Assembly (NCBI GenBank): GCA_025996655.1
Contig: BNTO01000059.1
Span: forward strand, 1-6,253
Direction: 5' to 3'
Length of the DNA: 6,253 nucleotides
DNA from: Alphaproteobacteria bacterium
GTDB taxonomy: Bacteria; Pseudomonadota; Alphaproteobacteria; BNTO01
In this document: piece by piece, positions 1-5,970 of the stretch
Numbering within the stretch: position 1 is the first letter of the stretch
Layout: each line of letters begins with the position of its first letter
The notes under the pieces: generated by a model
Databases searched by the model: none
Told to the model about the DNA's origin: nothing
The model's input: only the letters and a program-made list of their open reading frames with translations
Program-made: the position numbers and the translations under genes

Positions 1-89
1 GCCGCTGTTCTAGCTGTCGTTCCTGCAACAAAAAACTCCATTAATTTTAGCTGTCCTTTTTTGCTCAATTTGCAAGGTTTTATGTCCAT
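1..89 (-). mobile_element. IS1595/IS1016-type transposase, N-terminal part (runs off left edge)
   Basis: This is the first 29 complete codons of a transposase that continues beyond the window. The minus frame starts with ATG at 87-89 and reads MDIKPCKLSKKGQLKLMEFF followed by VAGTTARTAA. The LSKKxQxKLxEFFVAGTTARTAA pattern is what I know as the N-terminus of IS1595-family (IS1016-like) transposases; the catalytic domain lies outside the window. The start is supported by an in-frame TAA four codons upstream and an AAGG element 7 nt before the ATG. The element sits just downstream of truA in the same orientation. Its terminal inverted repeat cannot be defined because the far end is missing, and whether the copy is intact is unknown. 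Confidence 0.75.
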
Positions 90-214
90 ACGCGCACCTT
101 AACATACAAAGGTTGGTGTTAGCCTCTAAAATAATTAGCATAGCTTCCCTAACTTGAGGCAGAGTTATCGTTTGAGCATCGAATCGACTCAGCCAAAAAT
201 CCATTCTCGAAGAG
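90..214. other. Spacer between truA and the transposase, probably including the IS end
   Basis: These 125 bases lie between the truA stop and the transposase start. The upstream end of the insertion element must fall here or close by, but no terminal repeat can be assigned without its partner. An open minus frame crosses the whole spacer (10-240), but it overlaps truA at one end and the transposase in another frame at the other. I see no hairpin followed by a T run that would serve as a truA terminator. Confidence 0.35.
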
Positions 215-1054
215 TTATGCGAGAAGTCTGTTGTAGGCAACGTGTTCTAAATAAAGCCCGTGGGCAGGGGCCGTTGGACCGGCTTGGGTTCGGTCTTCTT
301 TTTGGAGAAGGTTTGCAATAGTAGCGGGCGGACATTTCCCTTTCCCAATAAGAACAAGCGTCCCCGCCATAATACGGACTTGATTATGCAAAAAAGAACG
401 GGCCTTGACGCGAATCCCTATGACATCTTCCATCTGAAAAACGTCACAAAGATCAAGAGTTTTTTGCGGTTTTTGACTTTGACAGTGCGCCGAACGAAAC
501 GTTTGAAAATTGTGAGAACCCAAGAAAAAGGCGGAAGCCTCTTGCATGGCGGAAACGCAAAGCGGCGAGGCAATATGCCAAGCGCGATTTCTATCCAGGA
601 TTAAAGGCGCCGCGCGATTCACTATTTTGTAAAGATACGTGCGCGATGTAGCGGAAAAGCGTGCATGGAAATTCTCAGAAGCAGGGGCAACCTGAAGAAC
701 CGAAACACCCCATGCGCGGCTATAAAAATTCATTCCGGATAAGAGTTCTTGCGGTTCTAGGCGGGTCGGTAGATCAAAATGGGCTACCTGGCCTGTGGCA
801 TGAACGCCCGCATCGGTTCGCCCCGCGCCTTCCACAAGAACGGCATGCCCCGTCATCTTTTGCACAGCCCTCTCCAAAACGCTTTGGACGCTAGGAAGAG
901 ACGAGCGTTTGGGACGGGCAAACGGATTTTTTAGATAATCTTCCCAAAAAAGACTGGGAAACGCGGGAGCCAAAGCTTCGGTGTCTGTCCCCTGCTGCTG
1001 CCAGCCACAAAAGCAAGAGCCATCATATTCCACGGTGATTTTGTATCGAAACAT
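215..1054 (-). CDS. truA: tRNA pseudouridine(38-40) synthase TruA with an unusual N-terminal insertion
   Basis: TruA isomerises uridines 38-40 in the anticodon arm of many tRNAs to pseudouridine, in the cytosol. The 279-residue product opens with the family start MFRYKITVEYDG and carries the catalytic motif GAGRTDAGVHATGQ, with the catalytic Asp at about residue 81. It continues with FHARFSATSRTYLYKI (130-144), SFLHNQVRIMAG (220-231) and the usual C-terminal APAHGLYLE (262-270). Between GWQQ and SVQSVLERA it has roughly 30 residues more than E. coli TruA (about residues 22-52), including EALAPAFPSLFWEDYL. The reading frame is intact. An in-frame TAG 12 bases upstream makes the ATG at 1052-1054 the only reasonable start, although the purine-rich AGGAGG lies 18 bases away. 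It follows uvrB by 39 bases in the same direction, so an operon is likely. Confidence 0.96.
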   Translation of the reverse strand: MFRYKITVEYDGSCFCGWQQQGTDTEALAPAFPSLFWEDYLKNPFARPKRSSLPSVQSVLERAVQKMTGHAVLVEGAGRTDAGVHATGQVAHFDLPTRLEPQELLSGMNFYSRAWGVSVLQVAPASENFHARFSATSRTYLYKIVNRAAPLILDRNRAWHIASPLCVSAMQEASAFFLGSHNFQTFRSAHCQSQKPQKTLDLCDVFQMEDVIGIRVKARSFLHNQVRIMAGTLVLIGKGKCPPATIANLLQKEDRTQAGPTAPAHGLYLEHVAYNRLLA

Positions 1055-1070
1055 ACTATTTTTCTAAGGA

Positions 1071-1080
1071 CACCTCCTCC
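1071..1080 (-). promoter_or_regulatory. Distant AGGAGG ribosome-binding-like element before truA
   Basis: The minus strand reads GGAGGAGGTG between uvrB and truA, an excellent Shine-Dalgarno match, but the truA ATG lies about 18 bases beyond the AGGAGG core, longer than usual. No start codon at normal spacing opens the truA frame, because an in-frame TAG lies 12 bases before the ATG. It may act at long spacing, or truA may depend partly on ribosomes terminating at the uvrB stop 39 bases upstream. Confidence 0.4.
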
Positions 1081-1093
1081 TTTTTTTTGCCTT

Positions 1094-3082
1094 CTAGCCG
1101 CCCTCGACAAGCAATTTCTGCCACTGCTTGAGTTCATCGCGGATGTGGGCGGCTTTTTCAAAATTAAGTTTCAGCGCTTCTTTTTTCATCACGGCTTCCA
1201 ATTCATTAATTTTTTTCTGCAAATCCTCCAAATCCAATTCGCCCTGCGTATAGCCTTCAAGGTCCAACACTTTTTCTTGATTTTTCTCGGTTTTCGTTTT
1301 AGGCGCTACAGTTTTGGAAATCGATTGGGGTGTGATGCCGTGGGCATCATTGTAGGCCTTTTGCCGCGTGCGGCGTGAGGTTGTCTCCTCAAGCGTATCT
1401 TTGAGGGAATCGGTAAGGATATCGGCATAAAAAATAACGCGCCCCTCCGCATTTCGCGCGGCGCGGCCAATCGTTTGAATCAGCGAACGTTTTGAACGCA
1501 AAAAGCCTTCTTTGTCCGCGTCTAAAATAGCCACAAGGGCGCACTCGGGAATGTCCAAACCTTCACGAAGCAAGTTAATCCCAATCAAAACATCAAACTC
1601 GCCAGCTCGGAAATCGCGAATAATCTCTATGCGTTCTAAGGTGACAATTTCTGAGTGAAGATATTTCGCCTTTATTCCCGATTCCTCGAAATATTCCGAA
1701 AGCTGCTCCGCCATTTTTTTGGTTAAAACGGTGACAAGAATGCGCCAGCCGTTCTGGATGGTTTGACGGCATTCTTCCATAAGATCATCCACTTGATGCT
1801 CGCAGGGCCGAATTTCGCAAAGGGGGTCCAGCAAACCCGTGGGGCGAATAATTTGCTCCGCGTAAACGCCTTCCACACGGTTCATTTCCCAAGGCCCGGG
1901 CGTCGCTGAAACGTAAAGCGTTTGGGGGCGCATAGCGTCCCATTCTTCAAATTGAAGGGGGCGGTTGTCCTTGCAGGACGGCAAGCGAAACCCAAAGTTG
2001 GCTAGAGTCGTTTTGCGCGATTGGTCGCCCACGTACATCGCGCCCAGTTGAGGAACGGCAACGTGGCTTTCATCCACCACAAGAAGCGCATCTTTGGGCA
2101 AATATTCAAATAAGGTGGGCGGGGGCTCTCCGGGTTTACGGCCATTAAAATAGCGCGAATAATTTTCAACGCCGGCACAACTCCCACACGAGGCTAGGCT
2201 TTCTATATCAAAACGCACACGTTGTTCAAGGCGCTGGGCCTCCAAAAGTTTTTCCTCCTGGCGTAGTTCTCTCAGGCGTAGGGTCAAATCTTTGCGGATT
2301 TCGGCAATGGCCTGCTGCAGCGTGGGGCCGGGAATAACGTAGTGGCTGTTCGGAAAAATGTGAACCGAAGACAGCGCCGCCATTTTTTCGCCCGTGAGCG
2401 CATCCACTTCAAAAATTTCCTCGAGTTCATCCCCGAAAAAACTGAAGCGCCAGGCGCGATCCGAATAGTGAGCGGGAAAAATTTCGACCATATCGCCTTT
2501 GCTGCGAAAGGTGCCTCTTTGCAAAAAAATGTCATTACGATGATACTGCAGGCTTGTGAGGTGAAGGAAAAGTTCCTGCAGGGGGACATGGTCGCCCTTT
2601 TGGAGGCGGAAAGACATGTCGCTGTATAATTCTGGGGAGCCAATGCCGTAAATGCAGGAAACGCTGGCGACGATAATAACGTCGGGGCGCTCCAACAGGG
2701 CACGCGTTGCGGCGTGGCGCATGCGATCGATTTCATCGTTGACGCTGGCCACTTTTTCGATATAGGTGTCCGTCCTGGGGACGTAGGCCTCGGGCTTGTA
2801 ATAATCGTAGTAAGAGACAAAATATTCGACCGCATTGTTGGGAAAAAAAGCGCGCATTTCTTCGAACATTTGCGAGGCTAGGGTTTTGTTGGGGCTTAGG
2901 ATAAGCGTGGCTCGGTTGGTTTTTGCGATAATATTCGCCATCGTAAACGTCTTTCCCGACCCCGTCACGCCGAGAAGAACTTGGTCTTTTTTTTGCGCGT
3001 TGAGGCTGTCGAGAAGGAACTGGATGGCCTGGGGCTGGTCCCCACTGGGTTTGAAGTCGGATTGAAGCTGAAAGGCAAGCAC
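1094..3082 (-). CDS. uvrB: Excinuclease ABC subunit B (UvrB)
   Basis: UvrB is the damage-verifying, ATP-dependent subunit of the UvrABC nucleotide excision repair complex. The 662-residue product has normal length and all family landmarks: Walker A GVTGSGKT (38-45), the DNA-clamping beta-hairpin YYDYYKPEAYVP (91-102), VASVSCIYGIGSPE (138-151), the helicase DESH box (337-340), VSATPGPWE (391-399), HSEIVTLERIEIIRDFR (476-492), GINLLREGLDIPE (501-513) and QTIGRAARN (536-544). A C-terminal UVR motif (about 620-655), which contacts UvrC, is also present. The start is a GTG at 3080-3082 followed by LAFQLQSDFKPSGDQPQAI, matching the family N-terminus; an in-frame TGA lies 15 bases upstream. No good ribosome binding site is visible: the nearest, GAAGGT, is about 23 bases away. 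I saw no GTTC-N7-GTTC alphaproteobacterial LexA site in the 109-bp upstream spacer. It is followed by truA. Confidence 0.98.
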   Translation of the reverse strand: MLAFQLQSDFKPSGDQPQAIQFLLDSLNAQKKDQVLLGVTGSGKTFTMANIIAKTNRATLILSPNKTLASQMFEEMRAFFPNNAVEYFVSYYDYYKPEAYVPRTDTYIEKVASVNDEIDRMRHAATRALLERPDVIIVASVSCIYGIGSPELYSDMSFRLQKGDHVPLQELFLHLTSLQYHRNDIFLQRGTFRSKGDMVEIFPAHYSDRAWRFSFFGDELEEIFEVDALTGEKMAALSSVHIFPNSHYVIPGPTLQQAIAEIRKDLTLRLRELRQEEKLLEAQRLEQRVRFDIESLASCGSCAGVENYSRYFNGRKPGEPPPTLFEYLPKDALLVVDESHVAVPQLGAMYVGDQSRKTTLANFGFRLPSCKDNRPLQFEEWDAMRPQTLYVSATPGPWEMNRVEGVYAEQIIRPTGLLDPLCEIRPCEHQVDDLMEECRQTIQNGWRILVTVLTKKMAEQLSEYFEESGIKAKYLHSEIVTLERIEIIRDFRAGEFDVLIGINLLREGLDIPECALVAILDADKEGFLRSKRSLIQTIGRAARNAEGRVIFYADILTDSLKDTLEETTSRRTRQKAYNDAHGITPQSISKTVAPKTKTEKNQEKVLDLEGYTQGELDLEDLQKKINELEAVMKKEALKLNFEKAAHIRDELKQWQKLLVEGG

Positions 3083-3191
3083 GATTATGCAAAATCAACA
3101 AACAAACCTTCTGTTACAGGATGGCGAATGTAAGGGGAAAAAGCAAACAAAATGAGGTGTTCGGAGGATTTTAAGGGAGTTTTTATGGGAA

Positions 3192-3497
3192 CTAGTGCTT
3201 CCAGCGGTAGCCCGTAGGTTTTTCTCTTTTTTTGGGAGAAATCTTAAGGGTAAATTCCGGATTCTCGAATTCCTCCTTACGTTTGTAGTCTTCTGCGATA
3301 TTTCTTTCGCGGGCCAAGTCTCTTTCTGATCTACGGTTTAGAGAAGAGATTTTTGTTACCTGTAAAACGGGATTAGCTCTTAATTCTTTGGCCTGTTTTT
3401 CAAGTTCGAATGTGGACCAAAGATCTTGCGACTTTTCAGACAAGTGCGAACAACCGACCAAGAAAATCAAGGCTCCTAAAATAAATTTTCTTTTCAT
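3192..3497 (-). CDS. Small lipoprotein, paralogue of the gene at 3547-4008
   Basis: This 101-residue predicted lipoprotein has a short signal peptide, MKRKFILGALIFLVGC, with lipobox LVGC and the lipidated Cys at residue 16. Ser at +2 predicts outer-membrane sorting. The mature part is short and charged (SEKSQDLWSTFELEKQ, LARERNIAEDYKRKEEFENP, KKREKPTGYRWKH) with no transmembrane segment or known domain that I recognise. AAGGAGGT sits 3 nt before the ATG, a strong site. The first 25 residues and the upstream leader are almost identical to the neighbouring paralogue. The C-terminal EEFENPE also matches that gene's EEFKNPE, but about 50 central residues of the paralogue are missing here. It is 49 bp downstream of the paralogue and 109 bp upstream of uvrB. 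Function is unknown. Confidence 0.75.
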   Translation of the reverse strand: MKRKFILGALIFLVGCSHLSEKSQDLWSTFELEKQAKELRANPVLQVTKISSLNRRSERDLARERNIAEDYKRKEEFENPEFTLKISPKKREKPTGYRWKH

Positions 3498-3538
3498 AAG
3501 ACCTCCTTCCTTCCACAGCGCATTCTACCATAATCTCC
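3421..3538 (-). repeat. Direct repeat, copy 1: leader plus signal-peptide region of the shorter lipoprotein gene
   Basis: This stretch aligns without gaps to 3932-4049 with about 9 mismatches in 118 positions. It covers the first ~25 codons of the lipoprotein, the ribosome binding site and about 40 upstream bases, including GGAGATTATGGTAGAATGCG, where TAGAAT could be a -10 element; no good -35 is evident. Outside the block the genes diverge, apart from a shorter similarity at 3255-3297 versus 3559-3601. The duplication therefore carried expression and export signals together, or these parts were homogenised by gene conversion. Confidence 0.85.
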
Positions 3539-3546
3539 AAGCGATT

Positions 3547-4008
3547 TCACTCAGGGGGTTCCGGATTCTTGAATTCCTCTCTACGCTTGAATTCCTCTGC
3601 GAGTTGTTTGTCTCCTAACCCGATTTTATTATATAATCCTTTAAAGTCGGAGACGGAAGAGCCAAAGGATCTTCCTTGCGGCGGAAACTCTTTGGGCTGT
3701 CGCGCAAGTTCGGATCCAAGTGGATATTTTCCGTTTTCAAAAAGCCACCAACTTTTAGTGGGTTGTCCGTTTTTTAGCTCGTTTATATTAAAAGGCGGTT
3801 CTCTAAAAAGACAAAGATCTTTTTGCTTCGGCAAATTCTTTTTCTCCGGATCTCTTTGCGAATCGTCCTTTTTGGTTTCAGGAGTCTTCTTTTCAGAGGC
3901 GGCTTGTTCCTGATTCTCAATCTCAGACGAAAGATCTTGCGCATTTTCAGACAAACGCGAACAACCGACCAAGAAAATCAAGGCTCCTAAAATAAATTTT
4001 CTTTTCAT
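3547..4008 (-). CDS. Small lipoprotein, longer paralogue
   Basis: The product is a 153-residue predicted lipoprotein. I chose the ATG at 4006-4008, giving MKRKFILGALIFLVGC with lipobox LVGC and Cys16. An ATG five codons earlier (4021-4023) is possible but would put MEGGR before the signal peptide and has no better ribosome binding site. AAGGGGGT lies 2 nt before the chosen ATG. The mature protein has a Lys/Glu/Asp-rich linker (KKTPETKKDDSQRDPEKK), a middle part with NGQPTKSWWLFENGKYPLGS, and a C-terminal segment GRSFGSSVSDFKGLYNK ending EEFKRREEFKNPEPPE. That C-terminal segment recurs in frameshifted form at 6054-6253, and its last part recurs in the neighbouring lipoprotein. I do not recognise a family; envelope location is inferred from the lipobox. 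Confidence 0.75.
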   Translation of the reverse strand: MKRKFILGALIFLVGCSRLSENAQDLSSEIENQEQAASEKKTPETKKDDSQRDPEKKNLPKQKDLCLFREPPFNINELKNGQPTKSWWLFENGKYPLGSELARQPKEFPPQGRSFGSSVSDFKGLYNKIGLGDKQLAEEFKRREEFKNPEPPE

Positions 4009-4049
4009 ACGACCCCCTTCCATCCATGGCGCATTCTACCATAATCTCC
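3932..4049 (-). repeat. Direct repeat, copy 2: leader plus signal-peptide region of the longer lipoprotein gene
   Basis: This is the partner of 3421-3538 at a constant offset of 511 bases. The differences include the ribosome binding site, AAGGGGGT here against AAGGAGGT in the other copy, so this gene may be translated less efficiently. The upstream part keeps the same GATTATGGTAGAATGCGC leader. Immediately beyond the block (towards higher coordinates) the sequence instead matches the 39-bp element at 6023-6061. Confidence 0.85.
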
Positions 4050-4051
4050 TT

Positions 4052-4090
4052 TTTTCCGTTTGCCGGAATTTTGCGTTAAATGTTACGAGA
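4052..4090 (-). repeat. 39-bp element, relic copy (partner of 6023-6061)
   Basis: Thirty-four of 39 positions match 6023-6061. In the frame that encodes MSHNIERNIPASGK in the other copy, this one reads TSRNI, stop, RKIPANGK: the ATG has become ACA and a GAA has become TAA. It therefore looks like the dead start of a second copy of that gene, now immediately upstream of a lipoprotein gene. It also forms a short hairpin (TTCCG, GCAAA, CGGAA), so a small dispersed palindromic or regulatory repeat is an alternative. Confidence 0.6.
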
Positions 4091-4180
4091 TGTAAAAAAG
4101 GGAAGAATATTAAAAAAACCTTGTATATAAACGCGTTAGACTGGTCTGCTGGGTTTAAAAAAATTCATAAGTTCTTTCGT
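4091..4180. other. AT-rich spacer with no recognisable gene
   Basis: These 90 bases separate the end of the broken gene (4181) from the 39-bp relic. They are rich in A and T runs. I found no open frame with a ribosome binding site and no stem strong enough to call a terminator; AGACCAGTCT has only a 4-bp stem. Confidence 0.5.
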
Positions 4181-4318
4181 TTATTTCTTTTTTAGAGACC
4201 TGAGTTTCGGGTATACCGTTTTAAGTATTTCTTGTTCTCCCTGTTCGAATTCGTCCAGTACGTCAGGACTAGACTTCTCAAAAATGAAGCCGACGAGTTC
4301 AACAGGCGACACGAGCAT
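4181..4318 (-). CDS. C-terminal tail of the broken gene beyond the in-frame TAA
   Basis: After the TAA at 4334-4336 the same frame stays open for another 50 codons. It reads ANDEDMLVSPVELVGFIFEK and then SSPDVLDEFEQGEQEILKTV, ending YPKLRSLKKK with TAA at 4181-4183. Its mix of acidic and aliphatic residues continues the style of the preceding segment, so I read it as the original C-terminus cut off by a nonsense change. A 45-residue product could start at the ATG at 4316-4318, but no ribosome binding site precedes it. Confidence 0.4.
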   Translation of the reverse strand: MLVSPVELVGFIFEKSSPDVLDEFEQGEQEILKTVYPKLRSLKKK

Positions 4319-4333
4319 GTCTTCGTCATTCGC

Positions 4334-4888
4334 TTAGTCTACAATATTCGTTACAAACTTAGCCGTTTCTGCCGAGCTTACCCTAGAAAGTACAAAGTAC
4401 AACAAACTTCGTGCACAAAACTCTCCAAACTCTTTTCCGTAATTTTTGTCAACCGTTATCTTCCCATCGTAGCTCCATCCGATTCGGCGGGTGTTGCGTT
4501 TTTCCTTGAACCAAGGCAAAAAAATACCAAAAATCCAACCTTTCGTAGTCTCATGTGTGTCCCTACGATTTCGGCTAGTAACGTTCGCTTCTCCAAGAGA
4601 TCTGAGTCTGTTTTCTAACTCGTCGGGAGACAGAGTTTTATTTGTGGTAGAGTGTGTCGTGTATGTGTTCTTTCGCTTTCTCGGTTCCTCCTCTAAGTAC
4701 CACAATTCTCGTTGGGCTTCATCATCGAAATTTGTACGGTGTTTCGAAATGTAGTCTTCAACTGTATTTGGGAAAAGTATAGAGTTGCGAAGTTGTACAA
4801 AAAAGTTGTGTTCTCTCCAAACAAGGTGTTCCTTGCACATTCCAAAAATGTTTCGTATCCTGGGGAGGCGCCCCAGCGTCAAGACCAC
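4334..4888 (-). CDS. Hypothetical protein; third large fragment of the broken gene
   Basis: This 184-codon frame opens at a GTG, but the earlier residues overlap the previous fragment and true coding probably enters near 4862. The stretch RIRNIFGMCKEHLVWREHNF matches the pattern IRALLGMCGESYPWIHEQEF in the previous fragment, so it is the second copy of an internal repeat. Downstream it has the charged segment LEEEPRKRKNTYTTHSTTNK, then SPDELENRLRSLGEANV, then an aromatic stretch GWIFGIFLPWFKEKR. It ends FVTNIVD at a TAA after which the frame stays open to 4181. No ribosome binding site supports independent translation. Function is unknown. Confidence 0.5.
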   Translation of the reverse strand: MVLTLGRLPRIRNIFGMCKEHLVWREHNFFVQLRNSILFPNTVEDYISKHRTNFDDEAQRELWYLEEEPRKRKNTYTTHSTTNKTLSPDELENRLRSLGEANVTSRNRRDTHETTKGWIFGIFLPWFKEKRNTRRIGWSYDGKITVDKNYGKEFGEFCARSLLYFVLSRVSSAETAKFVTNIVD

Positions 4889-4937
4889 GAGGCACGATGT
4901 CGCGTTTCAAACCACCGAACCCATTCTCGACATTGTA
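4751..4937 (-). repeat. Protein-level internal repeat, unit 2 (~62 residues, spans a frameshift)
   Basis: It begins YNVENGFGGLKRDI in one frame and continues RIRNIFGMCKEHLVWREHNF and FVQLRNSILFPNTVEDY in the next, so the match to unit 1 continues only if the frame changes around 4862. That is direct evidence for a single-base shift inside an originally continuous coding sequence. Confidence 0.55.
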
Positions 4938-5141
4938 CTCTTTCAACTGCTCTTGCAACTCTTTCACACAGTTGGAACGGAGAATTTTAAACTCTTGTTC
5001 ATGAATCCAGGGATACGATTCTCCACACATCCCCAAAAGGGCTCTTATTGCGGTAGGATCTGTCCGTATGTAGTGTATAAGCCTAAAAGTCACTTCCTTG
5101 TCCAGCCCCCTTAACCCATTTACTAAGTTGAATTGCTCCAA
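4758..5141 (-). CDS. Hypothetical protein; second fragment of the broken gene, carrying repeat unit 1
   Basis: This is a 127-codon frame with only a TTG as its first possible start; the frame is actually open from a TAA near 5190, so it is better read as a continuation of the upstream fragment. It contains FNLVNGLRGLDKEV and IRALLGMCGESYPWIHEQEF (repeat unit 1, about residues 4-68), then starts unit 2 with YNVENGFGGLKRDI (69-82). From about residue 93 the meaningful frame appears to move to the next fragment, because unit 2 continues there. The final ~33 residues here are probably out-of-frame noise. Function is unknown. Confidence 0.5.
   Translation of the reverse strand: MEQFNLVNGLRGLDKEVTFRLIHYIRTDPTAIRALLGMCGESYPWIHEQEFKILRSNCVKELQEQLKEYNVENGFGGLKRDIVPRGLDAGAPPQDTKHFWNVQGTPCLERTQLFCTTSQLYTFPKYS
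4938..5132 (-). repeat. Protein-level internal repeat, unit 1 (~65 residues)
   Basis: The translation begins FNLVNGLRGLDKEV, continues through IRALLGMCGESYPWIHEQEF and ends near LQEQLKE. It aligns to unit 2 with shared N..NG..GL near the start and IR...GMC.E...W.E..F..LR in the core. The two units are directly adjacent. A looser IR...G...E.W pattern (IRISEGRNEEYW) occurs in the upstream fragment and may be a remote third unit, but I do not rely on it. Confidence 0.55.
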
Positions 5142-5970
5142 AGTTGCTCTTGGCGTTTTTGTTCGCCAGAGCGGGCTCCCCGGCGAGGGTTAGGCGGTAT
5201 GGTCCCGTGTTTACCGCGTTCCTATATTTTATTTGTTCCTCTCCGTTATCTAGCCACCACTCGAACCATGCTCCCTCATAGTTTACCGCGTTTGTTCTCC
5301 AATATTCCTCGTTTCGACCTTCGGAGATCCTTATCAACTCCTCTACGTCGATGTGAAAGTCTGGCTTTCTACTTCCTCTTGTCGTTCCCCCGGCTCCTCC
5401 TTTAGGTGTGCCGGGTTTCCGAGCTGGACTTTCTGCCCTTTTCCGTTGACCTAAAGACAAGAGTAGCCGCGTTTTGTTCGTGTTAAGGTATATTTTGCCC
5501 GTGGCACTCAACTCAGATTTTAATTCTGTTAATATTTTCAATATCGATTCGAAATCTAAACTTGTTTCAAAAGTGAGCGCGGCTCCTAGATCCCACAACC
5601 ATTTTAGCGCTTTTTTCACGACGTCCTCTGCCCCTATCCTGCCCCTGGGCTTGTTTTCCTCTTCGTCGCACAAAAATGTGTTTTGTACATCGATGTCCTT
5701 CATGGCGTTAAACAACCCAGAGATTTTTTTCATGTCTTGGGTCGAGGTATAATTTTTCTGCCCACTGATTGTTTTGTAAAACGCTTCCGTAGCTCTTTTC
5801 GCTTCCTGTAAAACTACGACGATGTCTTCACTAGTAACCGTCTCGCCCGAAGACGTGCTACGGGTCCCCTGCGCACTTCCAAGAAAACAAAAAAGGGAAT
5901 AAGAGGAAGTAAAGATCTGTACAGCATAAAAAGACAAATTAAAGAACCGCTTAGCATACCTATATCCCAA
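5083..5970 (-). CDS. Putative exported protein, N-terminal fragment of the broken gene
   Basis: This 295-codon frame starts only with TTG at 5968-5970, has no ribosome binding site, and an in-frame TAA lies just upstream. The first ~35 residues look like a signal peptide: basic YRYAKR, hydrophobic FFNLSFYAVQIF and SYSLFCFLG, then SAQG as a possible cleavage zone. After it come a Ser/Thr-rich stretch, the helical-looking DIVVVLQEAKRATEAFYKTI, and a segment with KKALKWLWDLGAALTFE. Next is a Lys/Arg/Gly linker (RKRAESPARKPGTPKGGAGG) and an aromatic part with EEYWRTNAVNYEGAWFEWWL. The last ~20 residues are probably out of frame, since the neighbouring frame carries the repeat there. Arg codons AGA and AGG are frequent. 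Host interaction is possible but only a guess from the export signal. Confidence 0.55.
   Translation of the reverse strand: MGYRYAKRFFNLSFYAVQIFTSSYSLFCFLGSAQGTRSTSSGETVTSEDIVVVLQEAKRATEAFYKTISGQKNYTSTQDMKKISGLFNAMKDIDVQNTFLCDEEENKPRGRIGAEDVVKKALKWLWDLGAALTFETSLDFESILKILTELKSELSATGKIYLNTNKTRLLLSLGQRKRAESPARKPGTPKGGAGGTTRGSRKPDFHIDVEELIRISEGRNEEYWRTNAVNYEGAWFEWWLDNGEEQIKYRNAVNTGPYRLTLAGEPALANKNAKSNFGAIQLSKWVKGAGQGSDF

Noticed and set aside
10..240. 76-codon minus-strand ORF (DFSHNSSRMDFWLSRFDAQT)
   Set aside because: It overlaps the end of truA and, in another frame, the well-supported transposase start; its last third is clearly the wrong frame of the transposase. At most its middle is a relic.
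2284..2835. 183-codon minus-strand ORF inside uvrB
   Set aside because: It is an alternative frame within intact, unmistakable uvrB.
3083..3191. Possible LexA/SOS operator or terminator upstream of uvrB
   Set aside because: No GTTC-N7-GTTC or GAAC-N7-GAAC pair and no stem with a T run; a CATAAT just before the GTG could be a -10 but has no convincing -35.
4091..4180. Terminator or tRNA-like structure in the AT-rich spacer
   Set aside because: The only palindromes, AGACCAGTCT and ACGCGT, give stems of four bases or fewer and no cloverleaf can be drawn.
4232..4618. Plus-strand 128-codon ORF
   Set aside because: It lies antisense to the fragments that share internal protein repeats and family-like composition, has no ribosome binding site, and looks like a shadow.
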